The notes: generated by a model not told the origin, from the letters alone. A stretch of 64,000 nt of DNA from Alcanivoracaceae bacterium (GCA_029212745.1 JARGOL010000002.1:330133-394132), one strand, 5' to 3'. Shown: positions 9,964 to 19,196, counted from the stretch's first letter. A program made the numbers and translations.

Positions 9964-10445
9964 CGGACTTCGTAACCTGTGACCTGTGTGATGACAATGA
10001 GGGCAAGGTATCAGTAGTTACTGGCCTGCACTGGAAAAGCTTTGGCGGGCGGCAACGCTTCTCCGGCGCAGCCGTGACGGTGAAGTGTTTCGAGGACAAC
10101 AGTCGCGTCAAGGAAACCCTCGGCACGCCCGGCGAAGGCCGGGTGCTGGTGGTGGATGGCGGCGGCTCGCTGCGCAACGCACTGATCGGTGACATGATCG
10201 CTGAGAACGCGGTAAAGAATGGCTGGAGCGGTGTGCTGATCTACGGTGCCTGCCGCGATGTGGATGCACTGGCTGAGCTGGATATCGGCGTGGTTACCCT
10301 CGGCTGTGTGCCGATCAAGTCGGTGCGCCGTGGTGAGGGTCACCTGGATGTCCCGGTGACCTTTGGGGGCGTCACCATCAATCCGGGTGACTACGTATAC
10401 GTGGACAACAACGGCGTTGTGGTCAGCCCGTCTGCACTGACCTGA
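9960..10445 (+). CDS. rraA: RraA-family regulator of ribonuclease E activity
   Basis: A 161-residue RraA-family protein of the usual length. In E. coli RraA binds the C-terminal scaffold of RNase E and restrains mRNA decay; some relatives are aldolases. GDMIAENAVKNGWSGVLIYG and RDVDALAELDIGV are typical core segments. The conserved CGRD/ACRD-type motif appears as GACRDV. It is the last gene of the exporter-kinase run and ends 6 bases from the convergent mtnC. The placement would put an RNA-decay regulator under the same transcript as a membrane kinase. Confidence 0.88.
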   Translation: MTDFVTCDLCDDNEGKVSVVTGLHWKSFGGRQRFSGAAVTVKCFEDNSRVKETLGTPGEGRVLVVDGGGSLRNALIGDMIAENAVKNGWSGVLIYGACRDVDALAELDIGVVTLGCVPIKSVRRGEGHLDVPVTFGGVTINPGDYVYVDNNGVVVSPSALT

Positions 10446-10451
10446 CCGCAC

Positions 10452-11153
10452 TCACGTCGCCGACAGGCGAATGCCATCAAAGTCTGCGGCCACCGGGTGG
10501 GGCCCGTGATAGTCAGAGGGGTCAACCGGGCTGTCTGCGGGGCGAGCCAGCAGGCAGGTTTGCAGACCGGCGGCGCGGGCGGCATCAAGTTCCGCCTCGA
10601 TGTCGGACAGGAACAGGACCCCGGCAGGCGGCAGGCCAATGGCCGCAGCAATCTTCTCATAGGAAGACGGCGACTGTTTTGCGCCGCTGGTGGTATCAAA
10701 AAAGCCGCTGAAGAGCGGGCGTATGTCGCCGGCTTCGGAGTGTCCAAAGAACAGTTCCTGCGCCTTGATGGATCCGGAAGAATACACATACAGCGGCATG
10801 CCGCTGGCATGCCACTGCCGCATCACTCGCGCGGCGTCCGGGTAGATGTGGGCGCGGTAGTCGCCATTGCGATAGCCGGATTCCCAGATCATGCCCTGCA
10901 GTGTCTTCAGCGGCGTCAGCTTGCGGTCTTCCCTGATCCACTGCTGCAGGATGCGATCTGCTTCATCAGGGGAGGACACAGGCGATCCGGTAATCTCAGC
11001 CATGGCGCTGACCTGTGCCTGCACCGTCTCCGTTTCCCAGTGGCTGTCCAGGAACGGGCGCATGTGCCGGGCGGCATAGGGGAACAGCACATCCTTGACG
11101 AAACGGATGCTGCTGGTGGTGCCTTCGATGTCTGTCAGAATGGCGTCCGGCAT
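10452..11153 (-). CDS. mtnC: Enolase-phosphatase E1 (2,3-diketo-5-methylthiopentyl-1-phosphate)
   Basis: A 233-residue HAD-superfamily enzyme of methionine salvage that enolises and dephosphorylates the diketone to acireductone. Motif I appears as DIEGTTSSIRFVKDVLFPY (about 6-24) with the Asp nucleophile. Motif II is VYSSGSIKAQ. The acidic motif III is LFLSDIEAELDAA. It is the last gene of mtnABDC, starting one base inside the mtnD stop (TGATG), and it faces rraA tail to tail. Confidence 0.95.
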   Translation of the reverse strand: MPDAILTDIEGTTSSIRFVKDVLFPYAARHMRPFLDSHWETETVQAQVSAMAEITGSPVSSPDEADRILQQWIREDRKLTPLKTLQGMIWESGYRNGDYRAHIYPDAARVMRQWHASGMPLYVYSSGSIKAQELFFGHSEAGDIRPLFSGFFDTTSGAKQSPSSYEKIAAAIGLPPAGVLFLSDIEAELDAARAAGLQTCLLARPADSPVDPSDYHGPHPVAADFDGIRLSAT

Positions 11154-11698
11154 CAGTTGTCCAGACGGGGAAAGCGGCTGGCGATGTCAGAGCCGGTGAA
11201 GTTGGCGACCCAGCCGTCCGGGTTGTTGAACAGGCGAATAGCGACAAATCCCGGATTGGGGCCCATGTCGAACCAGTGAGGGGTATTTGCCGGCACAGAA
11301 ATGAGATCGCCCTGCTGGCACAGCACCTCAAACACCCTGTCACCAATGTGCAGGCTGAACAGGCCTTCGCCGGCGACAAAGAAGCGCACCTCGTCTTCGC
11401 TGTGGCGGTGCTCGTCGAGGAATTTCTGGCGCAGCTGGGCCTTGTCCGGGTGGTCGGCGGACAGCGATACCACGTCCACGGTCTGGTAGCCCTCGTCCCT
11501 GATCAGGCGGTTGATGTCATCCTCATAGGCGGCAAGCACCTGCTCCTGCGGTGCGCCCGGGGACAGTCCGGCATCGGTGTGCCACTGTTCGAACCGCACA
11601 CCCGCCTGGCCCAGCGCCGCTGCGATTTCCCGGGCGTCGCGACTTTCCTGCAGCGGGGTATCGGGTTTGTCGTCCTGATAGACGCGCAGTCTGCTCAT
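11153..11698 (-). CDS. mtnD: Acireductone dioxygenase
   Basis: A 181-residue cupin. It oxidises acireductone to the keto acid precursor of methionine (Fe form) or gives the off-pathway products (Ni form). Metal ligands are visible in DEHRHSEDEVRFF and TPHWFDMG. I chose the ATG at 11698, giving MSRLRVYQDD, because it makes the standard family length and a 4-base ATGA overlap with mtnB; a longer reading to 11794 lies inside mtnB. All four mtn genes are consecutive. Confidence 0.95.
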   Translation of the reverse strand: MSRLRVYQDDKPDTPLQESRDAREIAAALGQAGVRFEQWHTDAGLSPGAPQEQVLAAYEDDINRLIRDEGYQTVDVVSLSADHPDKAQLRQKFLDEHRHSEDEVRFFVAGEGLFSLHIGDRVFEVLCQQGDLISVPANTPHWFDMGPNPGFVAIRLFNNPDGWVANFTGSDIASRFPRLDN

Positions 11699-12342
11699 TG
11701 TCGGGCCTCCAGTTTTCGGCGTTCCAGTTCTGCTGCCAGCAGGAATTCCAGCGCTTCGATGTGGCGATAGCATGACGCCATGTCGCTGGCCCATGTGTAC
11801 AGGCCATGGCCGCGGATCAGGTAGGCCGGCCCGGTGCCCGGCGCCTGCAGCGCCTGATCGGCAAGCGCGGCCAGGACACTGATGTCCTGGTCGTTCGGCA
11901 GTACCGGAATTGTCAGTGAGGATTCGTGGGTGGTAAAGCCCTCCAGTGCCTTGAGCAACTCATAGTCCTCAAGAATGAGGGCCTCGCTGCCCGTTGCCGG
12001 CAGGTTCATGGTCAGTACCGTGGCAGCCAGTGAGTGGGTATGCAGTACAGCGCCGGCGTGTGGGAACCGTGCGTAAAGGTGGGTATGCAAGCCGGTTTCG
12101 GCGGATGGCTTGCCGTCGGTGAGCGGCGCACCGTCGAGGTCGACCACCATCACATCCGCCTCTGTCAGGCGGCCTTTGTCGCGGCCCGACACGGTAATGG
12201 CGCAGTGGTTCTGGTCCAGCCTGGCCGAATAGTTGGAGCTGGTCGCCGGCGACCAGCCGTGCTGGTAAAGGCGTTCCGAGACAGCCGCAATCTCGCGGGC
12301 CGCCTGACGAAAGGCACTGGGTGAAAACGGTCTGTCAGCCAT
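11695..12342 (-). CDS. mtnB: Methylthioribulose-1-phosphate dehydratase
   Basis: A 215-residue class II aldolase/adducin-fold, zinc-dependent enzyme that dehydrates methylthioribulose-1-phosphate. Zinc ligands occur as LHTHSLAATVL in the middle and IRGHGLYTWA near the C-terminus. It starts 3 bases after the mtnA stop and overlaps mtnD by 4 bases. The neighbouring isomerase and dioxygenase make the function secure. Confidence 0.95.
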   Translation of the reverse strand: MADRPFSPSAFRQAAREIAAVSERLYQHGWSPATSSNYSARLDQNHCAITVSGRDKGRLTEADVMVVDLDGAPLTDGKPSAETGLHTHLYARFPHAGAVLHTHSLAATVLTMNLPATGSEALILEDYELLKALEGFTTHESSLTIPVLPNDQDISVLAALADQALQAPGTGPAYLIRGHGLYTWASDMASCYRHIEALEFLLAAELERRKLEARQ

Positions 12343-12345
12343 GCT

Positions 12346-13377
12346 TCAGTCTCTCATGTGTTCGCCGAGCGCGCGGTCGTCCGGCTCCCGGATCACGCCG
12401 CGTTCAGTGACAATGGCAGTTACCAGCGAAGCCGGGGTGACGTCAAAGGCCGGATTGAAGGCGTCAACGCCAGGTGCTGCCACAGGCTGGCCTGCCAGCG
12501 CCGTGATTTCGGCGCTATCGCGCTCTTCAATGGCGATAGCGTCGCCACTGGCCAGGGACAGGTCAATGGTGGAGCAGGGCGCGGCGACGATAAAGGGAAT
12601 GCCGTGATGACGCGCCAGTACGGCAAGGCCATAAGTGCCGATCTTGTTGGCCGTGTCGCCGTTGGCCGTGATCCGGTCGGCGCCAACGATCACGGCGCCG
12701 ACGTCACCGCGTGCCATCAGGTGGCCGGCGCAGCTGTCCACCACAAGGGTTACCGGGATGCCGTCGCGTTGCAGCTCCCAGGCCGTCAATCGCGCACCCT
12801 GCAGCCACGGGCGTGTCTCCCCGGCGTAGACGTGCGCCAGCGTGCCCTGCTCATGGGCGCTGCGAATGATACCCAATGCCGTGCCATGGCCGCCCGTAGC
12901 CAGCGCGCCGGTGTTGCAATGGGTATAGACCGCCTTGCCGACGGGTAACAGGGCGGCGCCGTGGGTGCCAATGGCGCGGTTGCGGGCCACGTCATCGGCG
13001 TGAATGTGGCAGGCGTGGGCGCTGAGCGCCTCCACCAGCGCGTTGCCGCTCAGGGATTGGCCACAACGGCGCATGCTGTCCAGCGCCCAGAACAGATTCA
13101 CGGCGGTGGGGCGACTGGCCGCCAGGGCGTCGAAATCGGCCGCCAGTGCCGCCAGGCTGGCACGCTCGCCGAGGGCGCGGGCGGCGAGGGCGATGCCATA
13201 GGCAGCACTGATGCCGATGGCAGGCGCGCCGCGCACGACCATCTGCCGGATGGCGTCGCTGACCTGTTCACTGCTGTGGCACGGCAGCCACTGCTCCTCG
13301 GCGGGCAACTTGCGCTGGTCGAGCAGCTCAAGGTAATCGCCGTGCCAACGAATGGCGGCACTGAATTGGTCAGCCAT
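12346..13377 (-). CDS. mtnA: S-methyl-5-thioribose-1-phosphate isomerase
   Basis: A 343-residue eIF2B-like isomerase converting methylthioribose-1-phosphate to the ribulose form. Family hallmarks are VRGAPAIGISAAYG, HCNTGALATGGHGTALG (with the catalytic Cys) and VGADRITANGDTANKIGTY (with the catalytic Asp). Length is standard. Its first 8 bases overlap the end of the PGPGW-domain gene, suggesting co-translation with two genes not otherwise known in this pathway. No MTA phosphorylase or MTR kinase gene is in the window. Confidence 0.96.
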   Translation of the reverse strand: MADQFSAAIRWHGDYLELLDQRKLPAEEQWLPCHSSEQVSDAIRQMVVRGAPAIGISAAYGIALAARALGERASLAALAADFDALAASRPTAVNLFWALDSMRRCGQSLSGNALVEALSAHACHIHADDVARNRAIGTHGAALLPVGKAVYTHCNTGALATGGHGTALGIIRSAHEQGTLAHVYAGETRPWLQGARLTAWELQRDGIPVTLVVDSCAGHLMARGDVGAVIVGADRITANGDTANKIGTYGLAVLARHHGIPFIVAAPCSTIDLSLASGDAIAIEERDSAEITALAGQPVAAPGVDAFNPAFDVTPASLVTAIVTERGVIREPDDRALGEHMRD

Positions 13378-13795
13378 CAGTGGAACTCCTGTCGTCCGGG
13401 TGAATCACCGGAGGTTTGTCATAGCGCGCGCGCACCCAGTTGATCGCACGGTAGACGCCGGGCCGCCTGACCAGGGCGCGCTCGAGACGGTACTTGCCCG
13501 GGAACGTGCTGCTGGCGATACCAATGAGGATGGTGAGCAACCCCTGGCCGGGCAGTACCAGCATGGCGATACCGGCCGTGACGAGGACGGCGGCGAGCAG
13601 GTTGCGCAGCCCCCAGACCAGCCAGGCCCTGGTGCCGCGGGCGGGTAACAGCCGGGTGTCGCTGATGAAGTAGTCAGCCGGCATGCGCACCAGCAGCCAG
13701 GGGATAAAGACCATGGAGGCGACGGCCATGGCGATGCTGAGCAGGGTGATCAGTGGCACCCAGGGACTGATCGACTGGTACAGCGACTCAATCAT
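13370..13795 (-). CDS. PGPGW-type small membrane protein
   Basis: A 141-residue predicted inner-membrane protein. A hydrophobic helix spans about 12-36, and a second long hydrophobic stretch (about 60-95) contains LPGQGLLTILIGI, the segment that typifies the PGPGW transmembrane family; the C-terminus is basic and cytoplasmic-looking. Function is unknown in the family. It overlaps DUF3108 upstream by 8 bases and mtnA downstream by 8 bases, so it sits inside the methionine salvage operon. Confidence 0.75.
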   Translation of the reverse strand: MIESLYQSISPWVPLITLLSIAMAVASMVFIPWLLVRMPADYFISDTRLLPARGTRAWLVWGLRNLLAAVLVTAGIAMLVLPGQGLLTILIGIASSTFPGKYRLERALVRRPGVYRAINWVRARYDKPPVIHPDDRSSTDG

Positions 13796-14543
13796 TGGCT
13801 GTCGTGGCAGGCGTTTGCCGTGCTTCCGTGATCAGTGCAGGTTGGCCCCAGCTGAACCGGGTCATTTCGATACGACCGCGGACCAGCGCATTCTCAATGT
13901 GATCCATGCGCACCATGAAAAACTCCAGGTCGCGGGCTGCCCACATGAAGGTCCTGCGGCGCGAGTTATACAATCGCTCCACCTTGATGGTGTCAAACAC
14001 CCCTGCCGGCGTCTCCAGTGTTTCCTCGCCCACGACACGATAGCGGAACAGGCGCAGGCCGGCCGGCTCGGCAACCTTGAATTCAAACTCGGTAACGCCT
14101 GCTGCAAGGTAGCACCGCGAGATCATCGCCAGGGTCATGGCGTCCACGCTGTCCGGTGTGAGCGGGTAGGGCGTGTCACCGTCGGCGCTCAGCGCAGGCC
14201 AGTCAAACGTCACCGTGCCGCCGCGGCGAATGCCGAAACCGCTGGAGCGATAATGATACTGCTCGGGCCGGGCGCTGCAGTTATGCCAGCGGAAGCGGGA
14301 TACTTCCTCGTGCTTGAGCAGGGCATGGTCGATATTGAAGGCCAGCAGGTAACGCCCGTCGGTCTCCAGGCCCAGGCTGATCAGGGCCTCCATGCCGACC
14401 GGAACGCCGGAAATGACCACCCTGTAGGCTGCCTCGGCGGGCTTGAGCCGGAGGGTTTCTGCAGACGACAGGCCGCACAGACACAGCAGTGCTGTCAAAA
14501 AAGCCCTGCAAATCGGAATCAATGTTCGGGTAATATGCGCCAC
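13788..14543 (-). CDS. DUF3108-type exported protein
   Basis: A 251-residue protein, probably periplasmic. A signal peptide runs to about residue 27, ending LCGLSSAE. The body, rich in beta strands and aromatics, has the DUF3108 pattern, with ETLETPAGVFDTIKVERLY and RRTFMWAARDLEFFMVRM. Function is unknown. The reading frame is open further upstream, but that stretch is antisense to a well-supported gene. The GTG at 14543 puts the signal peptide at the N-terminus; a TTG at 14522 is an alternative. It is the apparent first gene of the mtn operon, and only 33 bases separate it from the divergent gene. Confidence 0.7.
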   Translation of the reverse strand: MAHITRTLIPICRAFLTALLCLCGLSSAETLRLKPAEAAYRVVISGVPVGMEALISLGLETDGRYLLAFNIDHALLKHEEVSRFRWHNCSARPEQYHYRSSGFGIRRGGTVTFDWPALSADGDTPYPLTPDSVDAMTLAMISRCYLAAGVTEFEFKVAEPAGLRLFRYRVVGEETLETPAGVFDTIKVERLYNSRRRTFMWAARDLEFFMVRMDHIENALVRGRIEMTRFSWGQPALITEARQTPATTAND

Positions 14544-14576
14544 GGATGAAACAGACCTGATCGTGAGTACCGAAGT

Positions 14577-15251
14577 ATGACAGCTATTCCCGTATACGTC
14601 GCCTTTCCCGTATCCGAGCGCTTGCGCGCCAACGTGGAGGCTTTTGTGGCTGCGGTGGCGCAGGATCCTGCTGCCAACCACCAGCAGAAGCTGGATGCCA
14701 TCACCGATGATTTCATCAATGAACTTCTCAAGGCGTTCTTTGATGGTCCGGTGGAGGCCCTGGGTGTGCGGGGCGGCATGGCGCGGGTTATCAACGGCGT
14801 GGTGTCGGTGATCAACAAGTCGGCCCGGGCCATGGTGGGCCGGGTGTTCCGCAAGGTCACAGCGGAGGAGCAGCAGGCTCTTGCCCGGCATTTTTCCGGC
14901 ATCCAGCTGGACGTGGACGGGCGCGCCTACAGTGGTTTTCCGCTGGATCCGGAAATGGCGAATGAAGCGGCCCTGATGTTCGAATCCTTCCGCGAGGGTG
15001 ACGGTGATCCTGACCAGCTGCGCCGGGTCATGCGCGGTATTGTCGATGGTGCCATCGAGCACTTTCTGGACCGTTCCGTGGCCTGCGTGCGCAGCGGTGC
15101 GCTGACCCGCGGCATGGTCACGACCGGTCGTGCCACCATTGCCAAGGCCGCGCATTCGGCCCTGGAGAAGACATTGCCCGGCATGCATCCGGCCCACCGC
15201 AAGCCGGTGCTGGGCTATTTCGAGGAGATGCTGCTGGAGGTGGCTGCATGA
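14577..15251 (+). CDS. Conserved protein of unknown function, coupled to a PilZ gene
   Basis: A 224-residue soluble, mostly helical protein with no signal peptide or membrane helix and no motif I recognise. It has an Ala/Asp-rich N-terminal helical half and a C-terminal run of amphipathic helices with several Arg/Met pairs. The ATG is the first in frame; its ribosome site is weak. It overlaps the PilZ-domain gene by 4 bases (ATGA), so the two products are probably made together, and a role downstream of cyclic-di-GMP is a reasonable guess. Confidence 0.7.
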   Translation: MTAIPVYVAFPVSERLRANVEAFVAAVAQDPAANHQQKLDAITDDFINELLKAFFDGPVEALGVRGGMARVINGVVSVINKSARAMVGRVFRKVTAEEQQALARHFSGIQLDVDGRAYSGFPLDPEMANEAALMFESFREGDGDPDQLRRVMRGIVDGAIEHFLDRSVACVRSGALTRGMVTTGRATIAKAAHSALEKTLPGMHPAHRKPVLGYFEEMLLEVAA

Positions 15252-15637
15252 GTGGCACCCGAGCCGGCGCCAATCGCCGCAAACTCAACCGTTTCCCGGC
15301 CCGGGTGCGTGTCAACATGCGCCCGGTAAGCCGGTTGCGCCGCTGGCTCAGTGCCGTATCGGCCACCGGGGTGGATTTCAACCGCTACGGCATGGGTGTG
15401 ATGGCGCGACAGCGCGTGGGCAAGGGCGCCCAGGTAACCGTGGATATCGAGGCGGAGCACATGATCCTGCGGGGCATACGCGCCCAGGTGGTGTCGTGCC
15501 GGCGCATGGACGGGCAGTACCGCATCGGCATCCGCTTTTATCGGCGACTGAGTGAGTACACCGAGGCGACAGCCGGCGGACATGTGACATTCCTGACCGG
15601 GCTGGAGGAAAGCCTCAGTCCTCAGTCAGCCAGCTGA
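15248..15637 (+). CDS. PilZ-domain protein, putative cyclic-di-GMP receptor
   Basis: A single-domain 129-residue protein. The first PilZ signature (RxxxR) fits the RRKLNRFPAR region (10-19). The second, normally D/NxSxxG, appears as DFNRYG, with Asn in place of Ser. Arg-rich strands follow to about residue 105. Such stand-alone domains bind c-di-GMP and act on partners, here possibly the coupled 224-residue protein. The Ser-to-Asn change may weaken binding. Confidence 0.78.
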   Translation: MSGTRAGANRRKLNRFPARVRVNMRPVSRLRRWLSAVSATGVDFNRYGMGVMARQRVGKGAQVTVDIEAEHMILRGIRAQVVSCRRMDGQYRIGIRFYRRLSEYTEATAGGHVTFLTGLEESLSPQSAS

Positions 15638-15690
15638 CAGGCACAAAGCGCCAGGCGACCCTGAAACCGGTGTCACAATGTGAACAGCAG

Positions 15691-15720
15691 GAAAACAAAA
15701 GGGGCGCATGGCGCCCCTTT
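15691..15720. terminator. Bidirectional intrinsic terminator
   Basis: A perfect 10-bp stem, AAAGGGGCGC / GCGCCCCTTT (15698-15707 and 15711-15720), has a 3-base loop. An A-rich run (15691-15700) gives a U-rich tail on the minus strand, and CTTTCTTC follows on the plus strand. It lies between the convergent PilZ and Lys-rich genes and can serve both. Confidence 0.85.
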
Positions 15721-15732
15721 CTTCGTCAGCCG

Positions 15733-16302
15733 TTATTTCTTGGCTGCGGCCTTTTTCCTGGCAGCTTTCTTCTTCGGCGCTGCTTTTTTCTTGGCGGCCT
15801 TTTTCTTGGCAGCCTTCTTCTTCGGTGCGGCCTTCTTCTTGGCTGCCTTCTTCTTGGCGGCCTTCTTGGCCGGCTTGACCTTGGCCTCTATTTCGCTGGC
15901 ACGCTTTTCCAGGTCTCGCTCGTACTCGCCGATCACGCGGGCCAGGCTGTGGGCGCGCTTGGCGGTGGCCTTGAGCACCTTGACCTCGGCCTCGAGCAGG
16001 CGCTTGCGCGTTTCCGACTCGTTGACACGCTTGCGTGCATCGTTGCTGGCCTTGCGGGCGCGCTGGATCTGGCGCTTCAGGGCTGCGTTGGCCTTGTCGC
16101 GGTATTCTTCCTGCAGGGATTCCAGCTTGTTGATGTTGTCGCGCTGGCGCTCAACTTCCACATTGACCCGCTCGCGAGCCTTATCAAGCTGTTTTTCAAG
16201 GGAGGCAATCTGCTTCTCGCGCTCCTTGTCAAAACGTTCTGCAAGCTTGCGGATTTCGGTCTGCAGCTGGCTTACACGGTCTTTCACTTTTTTTGCCGCC
16301 AT
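15733..16302 (-). CDS. Lys/Ala-rich histone H1-like (AlgP-type) DNA-binding protein
   Basis: A 189-residue protein in two parts. The N-terminal 135 residues form a long charged coiled coil (KEREKQIASLEKQLDKARER and similar). The tail from about 142 is almost wholly Lys, Ala and Pro, built on AAKKK and AAPKKK units. This is the layout of AlgP/H1-like nucleoid proteins of Pseudomonas relatives, whose basic tails bind DNA. I start at the ATG at 16302, with a GGGAG ribosome site; a longer frame to 16458 would add an implausible leader. Confidence 0.8.
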   Translation of the reverse strand: MAAKKVKDRVSQLQTEIRKLAERFDKEREKQIASLEKQLDKARERVNVEVERQRDNINKLESLQEEYRDKANAALKRQIQRARKASNDARKRVNESETRKRLLEAEVKVLKATAKRAHSLARVIGEYERDLEKRASEIEAKVKPAKKAAKKKAAKKKAAPKKKAAKKKAAKKKAAPKKKAARKKAAAKK

Positions 16303-16421
16303 GAATAACTCCCTTTCCCCTAGGTTGCTGGAGGTTCCGCCGTTACTATAGTACGACGTGACAGGGTGAGAATAGTGCATTTTCTCACCAGTTGGGAAAC
16401 AGAATTTCCAGGGTGTCGGAC

Positions 16422-17336
16422 ATGCCGGTAACTTTTGATGGCAAGTTGGTGGTGGCAATCAGCTCACGCGCGCTGTTCGATCTGCAGGAGAGCCACCATA
16501 TTTTCGAAACGCAGGGGCTCGAGGCCTACCAGGCTTACCAGGTGGCGCATGAGGATGAACCCCTGCAACCGGGTGACGCGTTCCCTCTGGTGCGAAAGCT
16601 TCTCAACCTGAACAACCTGATGCCCGGAGAGCCGCGCGTAGAGGTGATCCTGCTGTCCAGGAACAGCTCGGATACCGGCCTTCGTGTATTCAACTCCATT
16701 GCCCACTATGACCTGCCCATCACCCGGGCGGCCTTTGCCGGGGGAAACAGTCCACACCGTTATGTGTCTGCGTTTGGTGCCGACCTGTTTCTTTCCACCC
16801 ATCCGGAAGATGTTCGCCAGGCACTGCAGGCAGGGTTCGCGGCGGCCACCATCCTCTCCGCCGGTCGTGCACCGGAACGCGAGGAGCTGCGTATCGCCTT
16901 TGACGGCGACGCGGTCCTGTTTTCGGACGAGTCTGAACGTATTTTCCAGCAGGATGGCCTGCAGGCATTTACCGAGAATGAGCGTCGCGCTGCACGCCAG
17001 CCCCTGCCGGGCGGGCCCTTCAAGGCTTTCCTGGCCGCCCTGCACCAGTTGCAGGCGGAATTCCCGGAAGATCGTTGCCCGATTCGGACGGCCCTGGTGA
17101 CGGCCCGCTCGGCGCCGGCCCATGAGCGGGTGGTGCGCACCCTGCGATCGTGGAATGTCCGCATTGACGAGTGCCTGTTCCTGGGCGGGCTGGCCAAGGG
17201 CGAATTCCTGCGGGCGTTCGAGGCGGACATGTTCTTCGACGACCAGGAGGGGCATGTGGCCTCTGCCTCGGAGCATGTGGCCGCCGGCCATGTGCCGGCC
17301 GGGGTGGCCAATGATGGCGCCGGTGGTGGCAGCTAG
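16422..17336 (+). CDS. 5'-nucleotidase (cN-I-like family)
   Basis: A 304-residue protein of the bacterial 5'-nucleotidase family related to cytosolic cN-I. It has LLSRNSSDTGLRVFNSI, FGADLFLSTHPEDV, AFDGDAVLFSDESERIF (HAD-type acidic loop) and MFFDDQEGH near the C-terminus. It should dephosphorylate nucleoside monophosphates in the cytoplasm. I choose the ATG at 16422 over an upstream TTG because MPVTFDGKLVVAI begins the first conserved strand. It diverges from the Lys-rich gene and precedes cysB. Confidence 0.85.
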   Translation: MPVTFDGKLVVAISSRALFDLQESHHIFETQGLEAYQAYQVAHEDEPLQPGDAFPLVRKLLNLNNLMPGEPRVEVILLSRNSSDTGLRVFNSIAHYDLPITRAAFAGGNSPHRYVSAFGADLFLSTHPEDVRQALQAGFAAATILSAGRAPEREELRIAFDGDAVLFSDESERIFQQDGLQAFTENERRAARQPLPGGPFKAFLAALHQLQAEFPEDRCPIRTALVTARSAPAHERVVRTLRSWNVRIDECLFLGGLAKGEFLRAFEADMFFDDQEGHVASASEHVAAGHVPAGVANDGAGGGS

Positions 17337-17372
17337 CCTGGCGTCACACACATCGGTGCCACACAAATATGC

Positions 17373-18413
<1,041 letters not shown>

Positions 18414-18436
18414 GGCCGTCGTTGCGTTGAGGCCAA

Positions 18437-18460
18437 GGCGCCGCTAGAGTTAGCCGCGCC
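18437..18460. repeat. Imperfect inverted repeat between cysB and thrH
   Basis: Arms GGCGCCGCTA (18437-18446) and TAGCCGCGCC (18451-18460) pair at 9 of 10 positions around a GAGT loop. No T-run follows, so it is not a clear terminator. It contains a GCTAGAGT -10-like element (18443-18450) with TTGCGT 17 bases before it, so it may instead be part of a thrH promoter. Confidence 0.4.
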
Positions 18461-18494
18461 TGAAACAGCCTAGAACCGATCGGGGGAGTACCGC

Positions 18495-19115
18495 GTGGAA
18501 ATCGTCTGCCTGGACCTGGAAGGGGTCCTCATTCCGGAAATCTGGATCAATTTTGCCGAGCGCACCGGCATCGACGAGCTGCGCGCCACCACCCGGGATA
18601 TCCCTGATTACGATGTGCTGATGAAGCAGCGCCTGGCGCTGCTTGACCAGCATGGCTATGGTTTGCCGGATATCCAGGAAGTGATTGATGGCATGGGCCC
18701 GCTGGAAGGTGCGCGGGAATTCCTCGACTGGCTGCGGCCCAATTTCCAGGTGATCATCCTGTCGGACACCTTCTACGAGTTTGCCAAGCCCCTGATGCGC
18801 CAGCTGGGCTGGCCGACCTTGCTGTGTCACAAGCTGGAAGTGAACGCTGAGGGCCGCATTACCGACTATGTGCTGCGCCAGAAGGATCCCAAACGGATGT
18901 CGGTACAGGCCCTGCATGGCCTGAACTACCGGGTCATCGCTGCGGGAGACTCCTACAACGACACCACCATGCTGGCAGAGGCCGACGCCGGCATCCTGTT
19001 CCATGCCCCGCAGAACGTCATTGACGAATTTCCCCAGTTTCCGGCCGTGCACACCTTCGAGGAATTGCGGGCTGAAATCGCCTCAGCCAGCGTCAGGGAT
19101 ATCTCTCCCGCCTGA
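18495..19115 (+). CDS. thrH: ThrH-type phosphoserine phosphatase / homoserine phosphotransferase
   Basis: A 206-residue HAD phosphatase of the ThrH kind described in Pseudomonas aeruginosa, which dephosphorylates phosphoserine and can transfer phosphate to homoserine. Motif I is CLDLEGVLIPE (nucleophile Asp7), motif II is IILSDTFYEF and motif III/IV is AAGDSYNDTTML. The start is GTG, chosen because a strong GGGGGAG ribosome site sits 6 bases upstream and MEIVCLDLEG is the family N-terminus. Confidence 0.92.
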   Translation: MEIVCLDLEGVLIPEIWINFAERTGIDELRATTRDIPDYDVLMKQRLALLDQHGYGLPDIQEVIDGMGPLEGAREFLDWLRPNFQVIILSDTFYEFAKPLMRQLGWPTLLCHKLEVNAEGRITDYVLRQKDPKRMSVQALHGLNYRVIAAGDSYNDTTMLAEADAGILFHAPQNVIDEFPQFPAVHTFEELRAEIASASVRDISPA

Positions 19116-19196
19116 CACGCCGTATTTACACGACCGGGAAGGCCTGCCAAAGTTGAGTACGTCGGCATTTGCCGGCGTACCGCAGTGGAGGCGGCA

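Noticed and set aside
14544-15197. Upstream extension of the DUF3108 frame
   Set aside because: It would bury the signal peptide in the middle and lies antisense to the 224-residue gene.
15739-15880. Repeated Lys-Ala-Pro codons in the H1-like tail, considered as a CRISPR-like or VNTR array
   Set aside because: The units are short, in frame, without spacers and encode the known basic tail type.
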